Origin: Alteriqipengyuania bathyomarina_B | GTDB lineage: Bacteria; Pseudomonadota; Alphaproteobacteria; Sphingomonadales; Sphingomonadaceae | Length of the DNA stretch: 64,000 bases | NCBI RefSeq assembly: GCF_038594605.1 | Contig: NZ_JBCFZM010000002.1 | Location: forward strand, 248,001 to 312,000 | Reading direction: 5' to 3' | Shown here: in pieces, positions 8,666 through 18,016 of the stretch | How the letters are laid out: every line of letters starts with the position of its first letter | Numbering within the stretch: the first letter of the stretch is position 1 | The notes under the pieces: model-generated | Seen by the model: only the letters and a program-made list of their open reading frames with translations | What the model was told of the DNA's origin: nothing | Databases searched by the model: none | Program-made: the position numbers and the translations under genes

Positions 8666-9112
8666 TCAGGCGACCTTCACCCAGCGCCCCTCGCGCTGTT
8701 CGTAGAAGCTGCGCTCAAGACCGTCCTTCGCGCTCACTTCGCGCCATGCCGAGCGGGCGGCGTCGCGCCCGTCCTCGCCGAAGAGCAGGAACGCACGTTC
8801 GAAGCGATCTCTCTCCAGCGTTTCGCTACGCCAGCGCCCGTCCGCGAGAATGCACGCACTTGCTCCATTGGCGGGCTCGCAGCTTTCAGACACGAGGATC
8901 GGCTGGTGCGCATCATGCGCCCCGCCCGCTTCGCCATTGGCAAGAAACGCCTGCGGCTTGGCCTCCCATAGCGCCTTCGAGATGCCCTCGCGCTGCGCGG
9001 CATCATCGCTGACCACCAGCGCGCGCGCGCCTTCGGCGAGCAGCCTCTCGGCGATCATCGCCACCACGCGCTCCGCCGGATCGCGGGAGAGGAGCCAGAA
9101 ATCGACTTTCAT
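8666..9112 (-). CDS. holC: DNA polymerase III subunit chi
   Basis: A 148-residue protein. It begins MKVDFWLLSRDP, the usual start of HolC (a V-x-F-W/Y-x-L strand), followed by a helix and A-L-V-V-S-D-D. It shows the HDAHQPILVS and RFERAFLLFGEDG segments typical of chi. The subunit bridges the clamp loader to single-stranded DNA-binding protein. Its ATG overlaps the stop of the tiny DUF2256 gene by 4 bases, and pepA lies just upstream. A pepA-holC neighbourhood is common in proteobacteria, which supports the call. Confidence 0.88.
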   Translation of the reverse strand: MKVDFWLLSRDPAERVVAMIAERLLAEGARALVVSDDAAQREGISKALWEAKPQAFLANGEAGGAHDAHQPILVSESCEPANGASACILADGRWRSETLERDRFERAFLLFGEDGRDAARSAWREVSAKDGLERSFYEQREGRWVKVA

Positions 9113-9261
9113 GAAGGTGAGCTAGCCGATTTGGACGACCGGCGGCACCGCTCCGAGCAGTATTTCACGCTGTCCCAATCCCGCTCCCACTTCTTGCGCC
9201 AGGCGAAGGGCAACCCGCAGGCCGCGCAGATCTTGCTCGGCAGGTCGCCCTTCTTGCGCAT
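9109..9261 (-). CDS. DUF2256 zinc-ribbon microprotein
   Basis: A 50-residue protein, easily missed by gene callers. It reads MRKKGDLPSKICAACGLPF, then WRKKWERDW and VKYCSERCRR. The two pairs CAAC and CSERC are spaced as in a small zinc finger and match DUF2256, a conserved family of unknown function. The stop overlaps the holC ATG (ATGA), and the gene begins 28 bases after the pepA stop, so pepA, this gene and holC probably form one transcript. Given four cysteines and many basic residues, nucleic-acid binding is a reasonable inference but untested. Confidence 0.85.
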   Translation of the reverse strand: MRKKGDLPSKICAACGLPFAWRKKWERDWDSVKYCSERCRRSSKSASSPS

Positions 9262-9288
9262 CCGTGGCACGGTCAGTCCCTACGCCGA

Positions 9289-10749
9289 TCAGCCTTCGAG
9301 CACGTCGCGCACATACTGGTCGAGCAGCCGCACGCCGTATCCGGTCGCGCCCTTGCCGTAGGTCGTGCCGGGCTTGTTCGACCATGCCATCCCGGCAATG
9401 TCGAGGTGCGCCCACGGCGTGCCCTTCTTGATGAAGCGCTGGAGGAACTGTGCGGCGGTAATCGAACCGGCCTCGCGCGGGCCGACGTTCTTCATGTCGG
9501 CAATCGGCGAATCGATCAGCTTGTCGTAGGCGGGGCCGATCGGCATGCGCCACACCTTGTCGCCGCTGGTCGCGCCCGCTGCCGAAAGGTTGTCCGCCAG
9601 CGTATCGTCGTTGGAGAAAAGCCCGGCCTGTTCGTTGCCCAGCGCGATCAGCATCGCGCCGGTCAGCGTGGCGAGATCGATCACCGCAGCGGGCTGGAAC
9701 TCTTCCTGCGCCCAGTGCAGCGCGTCGCACAGCACCAGCCGCCCTTCGGCGTCGGTGTTGATCACCTCGACCGTCTGGCCGCTCATGGTCTTGACCACGT
9801 CGCCGGGGCGCTGGGCGTTGCCGTCGGGCATGTTCTCGACCAGACCGCACACGCCGATCACGTTCGCCTTGGCCTTGCGCTTGGAAAGCGCGACCATCGC
9901 ACCCGCGACCGCGCCTGCGCCGCCCATGTCCCATTTCATGTCTTCCATGCCCGCGCCGGGCTTGATCGAGATACCACCGCTGTCGAAGGTGACGCCCTTG
10001 CCGACCAGCAGCGTGGGCTTGGCGCCGCTTTCGCCGCCGTTCCACTTCATGGCGAGAATGCGCGAGGGGCGTTCGGAGCCCTGGCCCACGCCGAGCAACG
10101 CGCCCATACCGAGCTTTTCCATCTCCGCATCGTCGAGCACGACGATCTCGATCCCCGTGCCGCCCAGTGCCTTGCGGCACCGCTCCACGAAGCTCTCGGG
10201 GTAGAGGACATTGGCGGGCAGCGTGATCAGTTCCTTGGTGAACTCGACCCCGTCGGCCAGCGCGCTCGCCTCGGCCCAGGCCTGTTCCATGCCATCGGGT
10301 GCGCCGACGATCACAGCGCTCTTGAGCGAAACCTTCTCGGCATCCTTCTGCGTCGTACGATATTCGTCCCACCGCCATGCGCGCAGCCGCAGGCCGAGCA
10401 TGACTGCGGCAGCATCGCCTGCCGACAGGTTCGAACCGGTGAGGTCGAGCACGATCTGCGTTTCGCCCGAGGTCAGGAATTTCGCGGCCAGCGCGCCGCC
10501 CGCCTTCTCGAGGTTCGCGGTGCGATCCTTCGCTTTGGCATCGCCCGCACCAGCCAGCGCCACGCGCACCACCTTGCCATCGCGCTCCACGAAAGCGTCG
10601 ACCAGCTGGCCCGCGCTGCCCTTGAAACGGCCGCGCTTGGCGCCTTCGGCAAGCACCGGCTCGATACCGTCGGGCAGGCTGTCCTTGTCGGCGATCGTGG
10701 CGATCAGCGCGGCATCGGCGGGGAGGGTGTCGGCGAAGGTGAATTGCAT
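9289..10749 (-). CDS. pepA: leucyl aminopeptidase (M17)
   Basis: A 486-residue cytosolic metallo-aminopeptidase. The signature NTDAEGRL is at residues 331-338 and the metal/catalytic stretch GKGVTFDSGG at about 250-259, with MKWDMGGA shortly after. These are the two-metal and catalytic residues of family M17. The N-terminal half is the less conserved domain. ATG 10749 is used; the frame runs further upstream but over the region shared with the divergent lptD promoter. It heads a leftward set with the DUF2256 gene and holC. Confidence 0.96.
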   Translation of the reverse strand: MQFTFADTLPADAALIATIADKDSLPDGIEPVLAEGAKRGRFKGSAGQLVDAFVERDGKVVRVALAGAGDAKAKDRTANLEKAGGALAAKFLTSGETQIVLDLTGSNLSAGDAAAVMLGLRLRAWRWDEYRTTQKDAEKVSLKSAVIVGAPDGMEQAWAEASALADGVEFTKELITLPANVLYPESFVERCRKALGGTGIEIVVLDDAEMEKLGMGALLGVGQGSERPSRILAMKWNGGESGAKPTLLVGKGVTFDSGGISIKPGAGMEDMKWDMGGAGAVAGAMVALSKRKAKANVIGVCGLVENMPDGNAQRPGDVVKTMSGQTVEVINTDAEGRLVLCDALHWAQEEFQPAAVIDLATLTGAMLIALGNEQAGLFSNDDTLADNLSAAGATSGDKVWRMPIGPAYDKLIDSPIADMKNVGPREAGSITAAQFLQRFIKKGTPWAHLDIAGMAWSNKPGTTYGKGATGYGVRLLDQYVRDVLEG

Positions 10750-10913
10750 GTCGGGGGAATCCTTCGAGTATAAAATTGCGGTGGGCCGAAACGCCCTGCT
10801 GCACCGGCGTGCCCGTGGCGGCGAAGTCACACGCAGCGTCCCATGGGCGGGCGCGTTTGCGCGGCCTGCCAAGTGCGATTGCGATTAGGCAGCCTGAGTG
10901 CAATAGGCAAGCG

Positions 10914-13253
10914 ATGCGCCCGACGATCCGTTCCACTGTGCCAACCGCGAATCGCGCGTTTCTTTTGGGGCATGCGATGACAGGAGTCGCGCTTGCGGCT
11001 CTGACGAGTATGGCCCTGGCGGCCCCGGCCAATGCGCAGGATACCGCGCCGGATACTGCGCCCCCTGCGAACGATGCGGAACAGGACGACATCGAGGAAG
11101 CCGTCAGCGACTATGTCGAAGGCGAGGCCCCGCCCCCCGGTGAGGATCGCGAGATCGCCTTCGAGGCCGATACGCTCGAATATGAATCGGGCCCGGACAT
11201 CGTGATCGCGCGCGGCAATGTGCTGCTGAGCGAGGGCGACCGCTCGGTCCGGGCAGACCTCGTCCGCTGGGATCGCCCGGCGGGGCGCATCGATGCGAGC
11301 GGCAATGTCCGCTACGTCGATGGCGACGGCAACCAGCTCTATGCGAGCGAGCTGGAGCTGACCGACACCTTCGAAACCGGCGCGCTCGAAGACCTGCTCC
11401 TGGTGCTGCGCGAAGGTGGCAGGCTGGCGGCCGAACGCGGCGAGCGCGGCGGAGACGGGCGCATTGCGCTGATCCGCGGCGCCTATTCGGGCTGCGCGGT
11501 GACGACGCCCGATGGCTGCCCGAAGAGCCCCAGCTGGAAGATCACGGCAGAGCGGGTCGTCTACGATCCCGATGCCAACAAGGTGCGTTTCGAGGACGGC
11601 TATTTCTCGCTGTTCGGCCAGCGCCTCGTGCCGCTTCCCACGCTCGAATTGCGCACCGACGGCGGCCCCAGTTCGGGCTTTCTCGTGCCCTCGGTCCGCA
11701 TCTCCGGGTCCAATGGCGGCGAGGTCAGCGGCTCCTATTATTGGCGGCTGGCGGAAAACCGCGATCTGCAGCTGGGCGCGCATGTCTTCACCGATGTCCT
11801 GCCGATGGCGCGGGCGACCTATCGCGAATTGTCGAGCAACGGGGCCTTCCAGGCGACCGGCTACGTCACCCGCAGCCGGCGGGTAAATCCGTTCACCGGC
11901 ACAGCGCAGGGCGAGCAGGACTTTCGCGGCTACATCGCCGCCAACGGACGCTACCAGCTGAGCGAGGACTGGCAGTTCACCGGCTCCACCCGGATCGCCA
12001 GCGACCGCACCTTCCTGCGCCGCTACGATATCAGCCGCGACGACCGGCTGCGGACCGTCGCCGAGCTGGAACGGATCGACGCGGACAGCTATTTCGTGGT
12101 CGCCGGCTTCGCCACGCAGACGCTGCGGCTCGACCAGTCGCAGGGCCAGGTGCCCGTTGCGCTGCCGCTGATCGACTATCGCCGGCGGATCGACGAACCG
12201 CTGCTCGGCGGTACGGTGACGTTGCGCGGCAACAGCCTCGCGATCACGCGCGACGCGGGGCAGGACACGCAGCGCGCGCTCGCCTCCGCACAATGGGACC
12301 TGCGCAAGGTCACCGGGCTCGGCCAGGTGGTGCGGCTGACCGCACTTGCCCGCGGCGATGTCTATCACACCGCCGATTCGGCGCAGACCGACATCGCGAG
12401 TTACCGGGGCGAGAATGGCTGGCAGGGGCGGACCGTCGGGCTCGCCGCGCTCGACGTGTCTTGGCCGCTTGCCGGGCCCATTTTCGGCGGTACGCAGGTG
12501 CTCACGCCGCGCCTGCAGGTCGTCGCCACCCCGCCGATCCGCAACACCGCGATCCCCAACGAGGATTCGCGCGCGATCGATCTGGAAGACGTGAACCTGT
12601 TCTCGCTCAACCGCTTCCCGGGCGACGACCGGTTCGAGGACGGAACGCGGGTGACCTACGGCGTCGATTGGGAAATGACCCGGCCCGACTGGCGCGTCTC
12701 GGCCAATGTCGGCCAGTCCTACCGGCTCGACGACAAGCAGATCATCTTCCCCGACGGGACGGGACTGGCCGACCGCTTCTCCGACATCGTGGGCCGCGCG
12801 CGGGTGCGCTACAAGGACATGATCTCGTTCACCTATCGCTTTCGTTTCGACAAGGACGACCTGACGCCGCGCCGGACCGAGATCGACGCGACCATCGGCG
12901 GGCGCCGAACCTATGCCGAAATCGGCTACCTACGGCTCGACCGGAATATTCCCCTGACCAACGAAGAGCTGGGCGACCGCGAAGAGCTGCGCGTGGCCGG
13001 ACGGATCGCCTTTGCCGACTATTGGTCCGCCTTCGGATCGGCAGTGGTCAACATGACCAATCGCGACGAAGATCCGCGCTTGCAGGCCGACGGCTTCCAG
13101 CCGATTCGCACCCGGCTGGGTATCGCCTATCAGGATGACTGCATCGATCTGGGCCTGACCTGGCGGCGCGACTTCGTGAGCCAGGGCGATGCCCTGCGCG
13201 GCGATACGATCGAGCTGACCTTCCGCCTGCTCAATCTCGGGCTTGGCGGATAG
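10914..13253 (+). CDS. lptD: LPS-assembly protein LptD
   Basis: A 779-residue outer-membrane protein that inserts lipopolysaccharide into the outer leaflet. A signal peptide ends at about APANAQ (residue 43). Residues 80-170 form an OstA/LptA-like beta-jellyroll (EIAFEADTLEYESG, VIARGNVLLSEGD, RIDASGNVRYVDGDG), and the rest is the large beta-barrel. It is followed by surA, which folds LptD in other proteobacteria, then pdxA and rsmA, in the enterobacterial order. The ATG at 10914 is preferred to upstream in-frame codons because the signal peptide starts there. It is divergent from pepA. Confidence 0.94.
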   Translation: MRPTIRSTVPTANRAFLLGHAMTGVALAALTSMALAAPANAQDTAPDTAPPANDAEQDDIEEAVSDYVEGEAPPPGEDREIAFEADTLEYESGPDIVIARGNVLLSEGDRSVRADLVRWDRPAGRIDASGNVRYVDGDGNQLYASELELTDTFETGALEDLLLVLREGGRLAAERGERGGDGRIALIRGAYSGCAVTTPDGCPKSPSWKITAERVVYDPDANKVRFEDGYFSLFGQRLVPLPTLELRTDGGPSSGFLVPSVRISGSNGGEVSGSYYWRLAENRDLQLGAHVFTDVLPMARATYRELSSNGAFQATGYVTRSRRVNPFTGTAQGEQDFRGYIAANGRYQLSEDWQFTGSTRIASDRTFLRRYDISRDDRLRTVAELERIDADSYFVVAGFATQTLRLDQSQGQVPVALPLIDYRRRIDEPLLGGTVTLRGNSLAITRDAGQDTQRALASAQWDLRKVTGLGQVVRLTALARGDVYHTADSAQTDIASYRGENGWQGRTVGLAALDVSWPLAGPIFGGTQVLTPRLQVVATPPIRNTAIPNEDSRAIDLEDVNLFSLNRFPGDDRFEDGTRVTYGVDWEMTRPDWRVSANVGQSYRLDDKQIIFPDGTGLADRFSDIVGRARVRYKDMISFTYRFRFDKDDLTPRRTEIDATIGGRRTYAEIGYLRLDRNIPLTNEELGDREELRVAGRIAFADYWSAFGSAVVNMTNRDEDPRLQADGFQPIRTRLGIAYQDDCIDLGLTWRRDFVSQGDALRGDTIELTFRLLNLGLGG

Positions 13254-13420
13254 GTGGGGCCGGTAATCGCGGACGCGCGGGCGCTGCCGCATTGGCAGAC
13301 GCGGTCTCACCCGCTAGAGGCCACGTTTCGAACTCAGCAAAGGTTCAGCCTTGCGCCCCGATGGGGACATGGTGGCGCTGAGCCGCGCCCGCCTAATTTT
13401 GGCTAACAGCAGGTTTATTC

Positions 13421-14821
13421 GTGAACGACAGCATTTTCAGCAAGTTCTCCTCCCGCGCAGGCAGCGCTCTGGGCGCCCTCGCGGCGACCGCCATGGTCAC
13501 CCTGCCGGTCGCCGCGCAGGCGCAGCAGGCGCAGGCCGCGCAAGAGTCGAACGAGCAGCGGGGCTCCACCGCAAGCGATCCCTTCGGCATTCCCGAAGAA
13601 GTGGTCATGTTCGAACAGCAGGACCCCAACCTGCGCACCGCCACCGCCAAGGTGAACGGCGCGGTCATCACCGGAACCGATGTCGACCACCGCGTGGCAC
13701 TGGTGCTCGCCGCGTCGGAGCGCTCGCAGGTCACGGCCGAGGAAATGCAGCAACTCAGGATGCAGGTGCTGCGCAACCTGATCGACGAGACGCTGCAGAT
13801 CCAGGCCGCCGAAGCGCAGGACATGCCCGTTAACCCTGCCCTGATTGACGAGCGCTATTCCTCGCTCGCGAAGCAAAACTTCCCGCAGAACCCGCGCCAG
13901 ATGGACGCATGGCTGATCGGCAACGGATCGTCGCCCGCGACGCTCAAGCGCCAGATCGCGGGCGAGATCGCTTGGCGAGACCTGCTGCGTCGCAATGTCG
14001 CGCCATTCATCAACGTGTCCTCCGAAGAGGTGAACGACACGATGGAGCGGCTCAAGATGTCGCGCGGACAGGACGAATATCGTCTCGCCGAAATCTATCT
14101 TTCCGCGACCCCCGAAACCGCTGCAACGGTTGAGCAGAACGCGAACAGTATTCTTCAGCAGATCCGCGACGGCGGCAACTTCCAGGCCTACGCCCGGCAG
14201 TTCTCCGAATCGACCACTGCCGCGGTCGGCGGCGATCTGGGCTATGTTCGCCTCGCCACCCTGCCCGACCAGATGGCCGAGGTCGCACGCGAGCTTTCGC
14301 CGAGTCAGGTCGCCGGACCGGTCCCGATTCCGGGCGGCTTCGTGATCCTGCTGCTGATCGACAAGAAGCAGGTACTGACTGCCGACCCGCGCGACGCGAC
14401 CCTCAGCCTCAAGCAGATCGCGATCAGCTTCGAGAGCGGCACGAGCCAGGAGGCGGCCAACCAGAAGGTCCAGGCATTCTCGGATGCGGTTAACTCGATG
14501 CGTGGCTGCGGCGATGCGGAGCGCGTCGCCCAGACGGTCGGGGCAAGCGTGGTCAACAACGATTCGATCGCAGTTCGCGACCTTCCCGAACAGATGCAGG
14601 CCGCACTGCTGCAGTTGCAGATCGGCCAGGCAACCCCGCCCTTCGGATCGTTCGAAGACGGTGTCCGCGTGCTGATGCTGTGCGGCCGCGACGATCCGGA
14701 AGCCGTCAACGAGCCGGATTTCGATCAGATCATGGAAGGGATCGAGAACGAGCGGATCAGCAAGCGCGCGCAGCGGTTCCTGCGCGACCTGCGCCAAGAC
14801 GCCATCATCGAATATAACTGA
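13421..14821 (+). CDS. surA: periplasmic chaperone / peptidyl-prolyl isomerase SurA
   Basis: A 466-residue exported chaperone for outer-membrane proteins. The signal peptide runs to about AAQAQ (residue 35). A SurA N-terminal helical domain follows (AKVNGAVITGTDVDHRV, IDETLQIQAAEAQ). The first parvulin domain covers roughly residues 215-310 (LAEIYLSA, GGDLGYV, PIPGGFVILLL) and a second, weaker one roughly 320-430 (LSLKQIAISF). The start is GTG 13421 with AGCAGG upstream. It lies between lptD and pdxA, and 4 bases separate it from pdxA. Confidence 0.93.
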   Translation: MNDSIFSKFSSRAGSALGALAATAMVTLPVAAQAQQAQAAQESNEQRGSTASDPFGIPEEVVMFEQQDPNLRTATAKVNGAVITGTDVDHRVALVLAASERSQVTAEEMQQLRMQVLRNLIDETLQIQAAEAQDMPVNPALIDERYSSLAKQNFPQNPRQMDAWLIGNGSSPATLKRQIAGEIAWRDLLRRNVAPFINVSSEEVNDTMERLKMSRGQDEYRLAEIYLSATPETAATVEQNANSILQQIRDGGNFQAYARQFSESTTAAVGGDLGYVRLATLPDQMAEVARELSPSQVAGPVPIPGGFVILLLIDKKQVLTADPRDATLSLKQIAISFESGTSQEAANQKVQAFSDAVNSMRGCGDAERVAQTVGASVVNNDSIAVRDLPEQMQAALLQLQIGQATPPFGSFEDGVRVLMLCGRDDPEAVNEPDFDQIMEGIENERISKRAQRFLRDLRQDAIIEYN

Positions 14822-14825
14822 TCCG

Positions 14826-15851
14826 GTGAACGCACCCCTCCCGCTGGCCGTTACCATCGGTGACCCGGCGGGCGTCGGGCCCGAGATTATCGCCGAAGCT
14901 TTTGCGCGGCGCCGCAAAGCCGGGCTGCCCCCCTTCGTTGCGGTCGGATCGGTCGCGCTAATTCGCGAAGCGGCGCGCAGTCGCTCGCTCGACATCGAAG
15001 TGAGCGAGCTGGACAAACGGGGGTGGGACGCCGTCTGGCCCGATGCCTTGCCCGTGGTCGGCGGGTTTGCGGGCCAGGGCTACGCACCCGGACACCCGGA
15101 CGAAGATGGCGCACGGCTCGCGCTGGCCGCGCTCGAATTGGCGATCGACCGAGTGAAGGAAGGCCATGCGGGCGCGGTAGTGACCGCACCAGTCGCCAAG
15201 GCGCAGCTTGCGACAATAGATTCCGGCTTCGTCGGTCAGACCGAGTTCCTCGCCGATGCTTGCGCGATGGCGCGCGAAGATGCGGTGATGATGCTCGCCG
15301 GGCCATCGCTCAGGACGGTGCCGATGACCGTGCATTGCGCGCTGGCCGATGTGCCCGCACGTCTCTCGCAGGACCTGATCGTGCAGCGCAGCCGGATCGT
15401 GCACCGGGCGCTGCGCAGCGATTACGGGATCGAAAACCCCCGCATCGCCATCGCCGGGCTCAATCCGCACGCAGGGGAGGAGGGCCGCATGGGGCGCGAA
15501 GAAATCGACATCATCGCTCCCGCCATCGCCACCCTGCGCGCCGAAGGGATCGACGCCACTGGGCCACATCCGGCCGACACGCTGTTCGCCCCGCACAAGC
15601 GCGGCAGCTACGATGTCGCGATCGCGATGTATCACGATCAGGCGCTGGTCCCGATCAAGGCGCTCGATTTCGACGAGGGTGTGAACGTTACGCTCGGCCT
15701 GCCGATCGTGCGCACCTCGCCCGACCACGGCACCGCGTTCGATATTGCAGGCAAGGGCATCGCCCGGCCCGACGCGATGATCGCCGCCATCCGCATGGCG
15801 GGCGAAATCGCGGCTCGCAGAGCCGCCCCCTCCCAATCCTGCTCATCCTGA
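14826..15851 (+). CDS. pdxA: 4-hydroxythreonine-4-phosphate dehydrogenase
   Basis: A 341-residue enzyme of vitamin B6 synthesis that oxidises 4-phospho-hydroxy-threonine with NAD. It begins LAVTIGDPAGVGPEI, the family hallmark. It contains VTAPVAKAQL, the metal-ligand GLNPHAGEEGRMG, then ADTLFAPHKRG and AMYHDQALVPIKAL, and ends with RTSPDHGTAFDIAGKG. The start is GTG 14826, close behind surA. A short palindromic repeat element lies just after the stop, before rsmA. Confidence 0.96.
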   Translation: MNAPLPLAVTIGDPAGVGPEIIAEAFARRRKAGLPPFVAVGSVALIREAARSRSLDIEVSELDKRGWDAVWPDALPVVGGFAGQGYAPGHPDEDGARLALAALELAIDRVKEGHAGAVVTAPVAKAQLATIDSGFVGQTEFLADACAMAREDAVMMLAGPSLRTVPMTVHCALADVPARLSQDLIVQRSRIVHRALRSDYGIENPRIAIAGLNPHAGEEGRMGREEIDIIAPAIATLRAEGIDATGPHPADTLFAPHKRGSYDVAIAMYHDQALVPIKALDFDEGVNVTLGLPIVRTSPDHGTAFDIAGKGIARPDAMIAAIRMAGEIAARRAAPSQSCSS

Positions 15852-15931
15852 ACTTGTCGAAGGATCGCATTGTCTTCTAGCGCTACCTTGGAAGTTGAAG
15901 GACGGCCCTTCGACAGGCTCATGGCGAGCGG
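15843..15931 (+). repeat. dispersed palindromic element, copy 1
   Basis: Two inverted arms, TCATCCTGAACTTGTCGAAG and CCTTCGACAGGCTCATGGC, face each other about 40 bases apart in the pdxA-rsmA gap, overlapping the pdxA 3' end. The arms share the GTCGAAG core with the element at 19038-19122. Such TGAG/AACnTGTCGAAG repeats are, as I recall, scattered in many sphingomonad genomes. The right arm ends 7 bases before the rsmA start codon. Confidence 0.75.
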
Positions 15932-15937
15932 TTCTTT

Positions 15938-16762
15938 GTGACAAACCTCCCACCTCTACGCGAAGTGATCGCGGCGCACGGGCTCAGCGCGTCCAAGGCG
16001 CTCGGCCAGAACTTCCTGTTCGACGAGCAGCTTCTCGCCCGCATCGCGGCGGTGCCGGGCGATCTGACGGGCAGGAATGTGCTCGAAGTCGGCCCCGGCC
16101 CCGGCGGCCTGACCCGCGCGCTGCTGCGCGCCGGAGCGCGTGTCACCGCGATCGAGATGGACCACCGCTGCCTGCCTGCTCTGGCGGAACTGGCCGAGGC
16201 CTTCCCCGGCCAGCTCACCGTAATCCAGGGCGATGCACTCAAGCTCGATCACGACTTGCTGTTCGATGGAACGCCCTACGCCATCCTCTCCAACCTGCCC
16301 TACAACGTCGGGACCGCGCTGTTCACGCGCTGGATGGGGGGTGAGGACTGGCCGCCAAACTGGACGTCGCTGACACTGATGTTCCAGCAAGAGGTCGCCC
16401 AGCGGATCGTCGCGCAGCCCGGTGGCAGCGCCTACGGGCGGCTCGCGGTGCTCGCCCAATGGCGCGGCACCGCAAAACTGGCGATGAAGGTTCACCGCAG
16501 CGCCTTCACCCCGCCGCCCAAGGTGATGAGCGCCATCGTCCACGTGACCCCAGCCGCCATGCCCGAAGGCGTCGTGGCCGCAAAGCTGGAGGCGATCACC
16601 GCCGCCGCTTTCGGCCAGCGCCGCAAGATGTTGCGCCAGAGCCTCAAGGGCGTGCCCGGCGCGCTCGATGCGCTGGAGACGCTCGGCATCGATCCGCAAC
16701 GCCGCGCAGAAACGCTCGACGTCGCGGAATTCGTCGCCGTCGCGCGCAAGCTGCCCACCTGA
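15938..16762 (+). CDS. rsmA: 16S rRNA dimethyladenosine transferase
   Basis: A 274-residue methyltransferase that dimethylates two adjacent adenosines (A1518, A1519 in E. coli numbering) in 16S rRNA. It begins with KALGQNFLFDEQ, followed by the SAM motif NVLEVGPGPGGLTRALL, VTAIEMD and the catalytic motif SNLPYNVGTALF (N-L-P-Y). FTPPPKVMSAIV and RRKMLRQSLK near the end are also typical. The start is GTG 15938. It is last in the lptD-surA-pdxA-rsmA group, separated from pdxA by a repeat element. Confidence 0.96.
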   Translation: MTNLPPLREVIAAHGLSASKALGQNFLFDEQLLARIAAVPGDLTGRNVLEVGPGPGGLTRALLRAGARVTAIEMDHRCLPALAELAEAFPGQLTVIQGDALKLDHDLLFDGTPYAILSNLPYNVGTALFTRWMGGEDWPPNWTSLTLMFQQEVAQRIVAQPGGSAYGRLAVLAQWRGTAKLAMKVHRSAFTPPPKVMSAIVHVTPAAMPEGVVAAKLEAITAAAFGQRRKMLRQSLKGVPGALDALETLGIDPQRRAETLDVAEFVAVARKLPT

Positions 16763-16804
16763 CCGGGCTTGGCCCGCCGCGTCGCGCACGCTAGGCCCGC
16801 GGCC

Positions 16805-18016
16805 ATGAGCAGACTTTCCGGGCCCCTCCAGCAGGCCATCAACACGATCGACGGCGCGGCAATGCTCGCGCAGGTCGAACGCTGGGCACGCATCAACTCC
16901 GGCACCGCCAATCTCGAAGGGCTAGGCCGGATGGCGGAGGAGCTGAGCGAAGCCTTCTCCGCGCTACCTGGCAGCATCACGCTGGAAGAGCCCGCGCCGG
17001 TCACCGCAGTCGATGCGAACGGCAAGGAAACCGCTGTCCAGAACGGCAAGCACTTCGTCCTGCGCGTGCGGCCCGAGGCGGAGCGGCGCTTCATCCTGAC
17101 CGGGCATATGGACACCGTTTTCCCCGCCGATCACCCGTTTCAGGAGCTGAACTGGCTCGACGACGAAGTGCTCAACGGCCCCGGCACGGCGGACATGAAG
17201 GGCGGCCTCGCGATCATCCTCGCTTCGCTGAGCGCGCTCGAACGCATCGAGGCGTGGCGGCAGGTCGGCTACGATGTGATGATCAATGCCGACGAGGAAA
17301 CCGGCTCGCTCTCCTCCGCACCGCTGATCGAGCAGCTGGCTGAAGGCAAATACGCCGCGCTGACCTTCGAACCGGCCGCGACGCCCGAGGGCACGCTCGC
17401 CCATGCGCGTGGCGGCAGCGGCAATTACAGCCTGACCGTCACCGGCAAGTCCGCCCATGCAGGGCGCAATCCGCTCGACGGGCGCAACGCCATCGTCGCG
17501 GCTTCGACCCTCGCGGTGCGGCTCAAGGAACTGCAGCGCGAGGATATCAGCGTGAACCCTGCCAAGATCGACGGCGGCGCGGCGAATAATGTCGTGCCCG
17601 ACCATGCCGTGCTGCGCTTCAACATCCGCCCGAAGGAGCCTGCCGCGGCGGAGCGCTTCGAGGCGGAAATGCATGCGCTGATCGGCGAGGTGAAGCAGGC
17701 CCAGGAGGTCGATATCGCGATCCACGGCGGCATCTCGCGCCCACCCAAGCCGGTCGACCGCAAGGCACAGACGCTGTTCGATCTGGTGCGCGAATGCGGC
17801 GCGGAGCTGGGGCAGGATATCGACTGGAAATCGACCGGCGGCGTGTGCGACGGCAATAATATCGCGGCCACGGGCGTGCCGGTGGTCGATACGATGGGCG
17901 TGCGTGGTGGCAAGATCCACTCGCCGGACGAATTCATGATCGCGCCTTCGCTGAAGGAACGTGCCGCACTGGCGGCGATGGTCCTGCACGAACTGGCCAC
18001 GGAGGACGTGCTGTGA
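16805..18016 (+). CDS. M20 metallo-hydrolase of the arginine succinyltransferase set
   Basis: A 403-residue zinc hydrolase of family M20 (carboxypeptidase G2/ArgE/DapE type). Visible metal and catalytic residues are H101 and D103 in TGHMDTVF, D130 in GTADMKGG, E164/E165 in DEETGS, and a late H in KIHSPDEF. A dimerisation insert spans about residues 215-320. It overlaps astA by 4 bases (GTGA), so the two are co-translated. Because M20 enzymes cleave N-acyl amino acids and no astE is seen, I infer it may remove succinate from N-succinylglutamate, the AstE step; this is not proven. ATG 16805 is chosen for the MSRL start after the rsmA stop. Confidence 0.85.
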   Translation: MSRLSGPLQQAINTIDGAAMLAQVERWARINSGTANLEGLGRMAEELSEAFSALPGSITLEEPAPVTAVDANGKETAVQNGKHFVLRVRPEAERRFILTGHMDTVFPADHPFQELNWLDDEVLNGPGTADMKGGLAIILASLSALERIEAWRQVGYDVMINADEETGSLSSAPLIEQLAEGKYAALTFEPAATPEGTLAHARGGSGNYSLTVTGKSAHAGRNPLDGRNAIVAASTLAVRLKELQREDISVNPAKIDGGAANNVVPDHAVLRFNIRPKEPAAAERFEAEMHALIGEVKQAQEVDIAIHGGISRPPKPVDRKAQTLFDLVRECGAELGQDIDWKSTGGVCDGNNIAATGVPVVDTMGVRGGKIHSPDEFMIAPSLKERAALAAMVLHELATEDVL

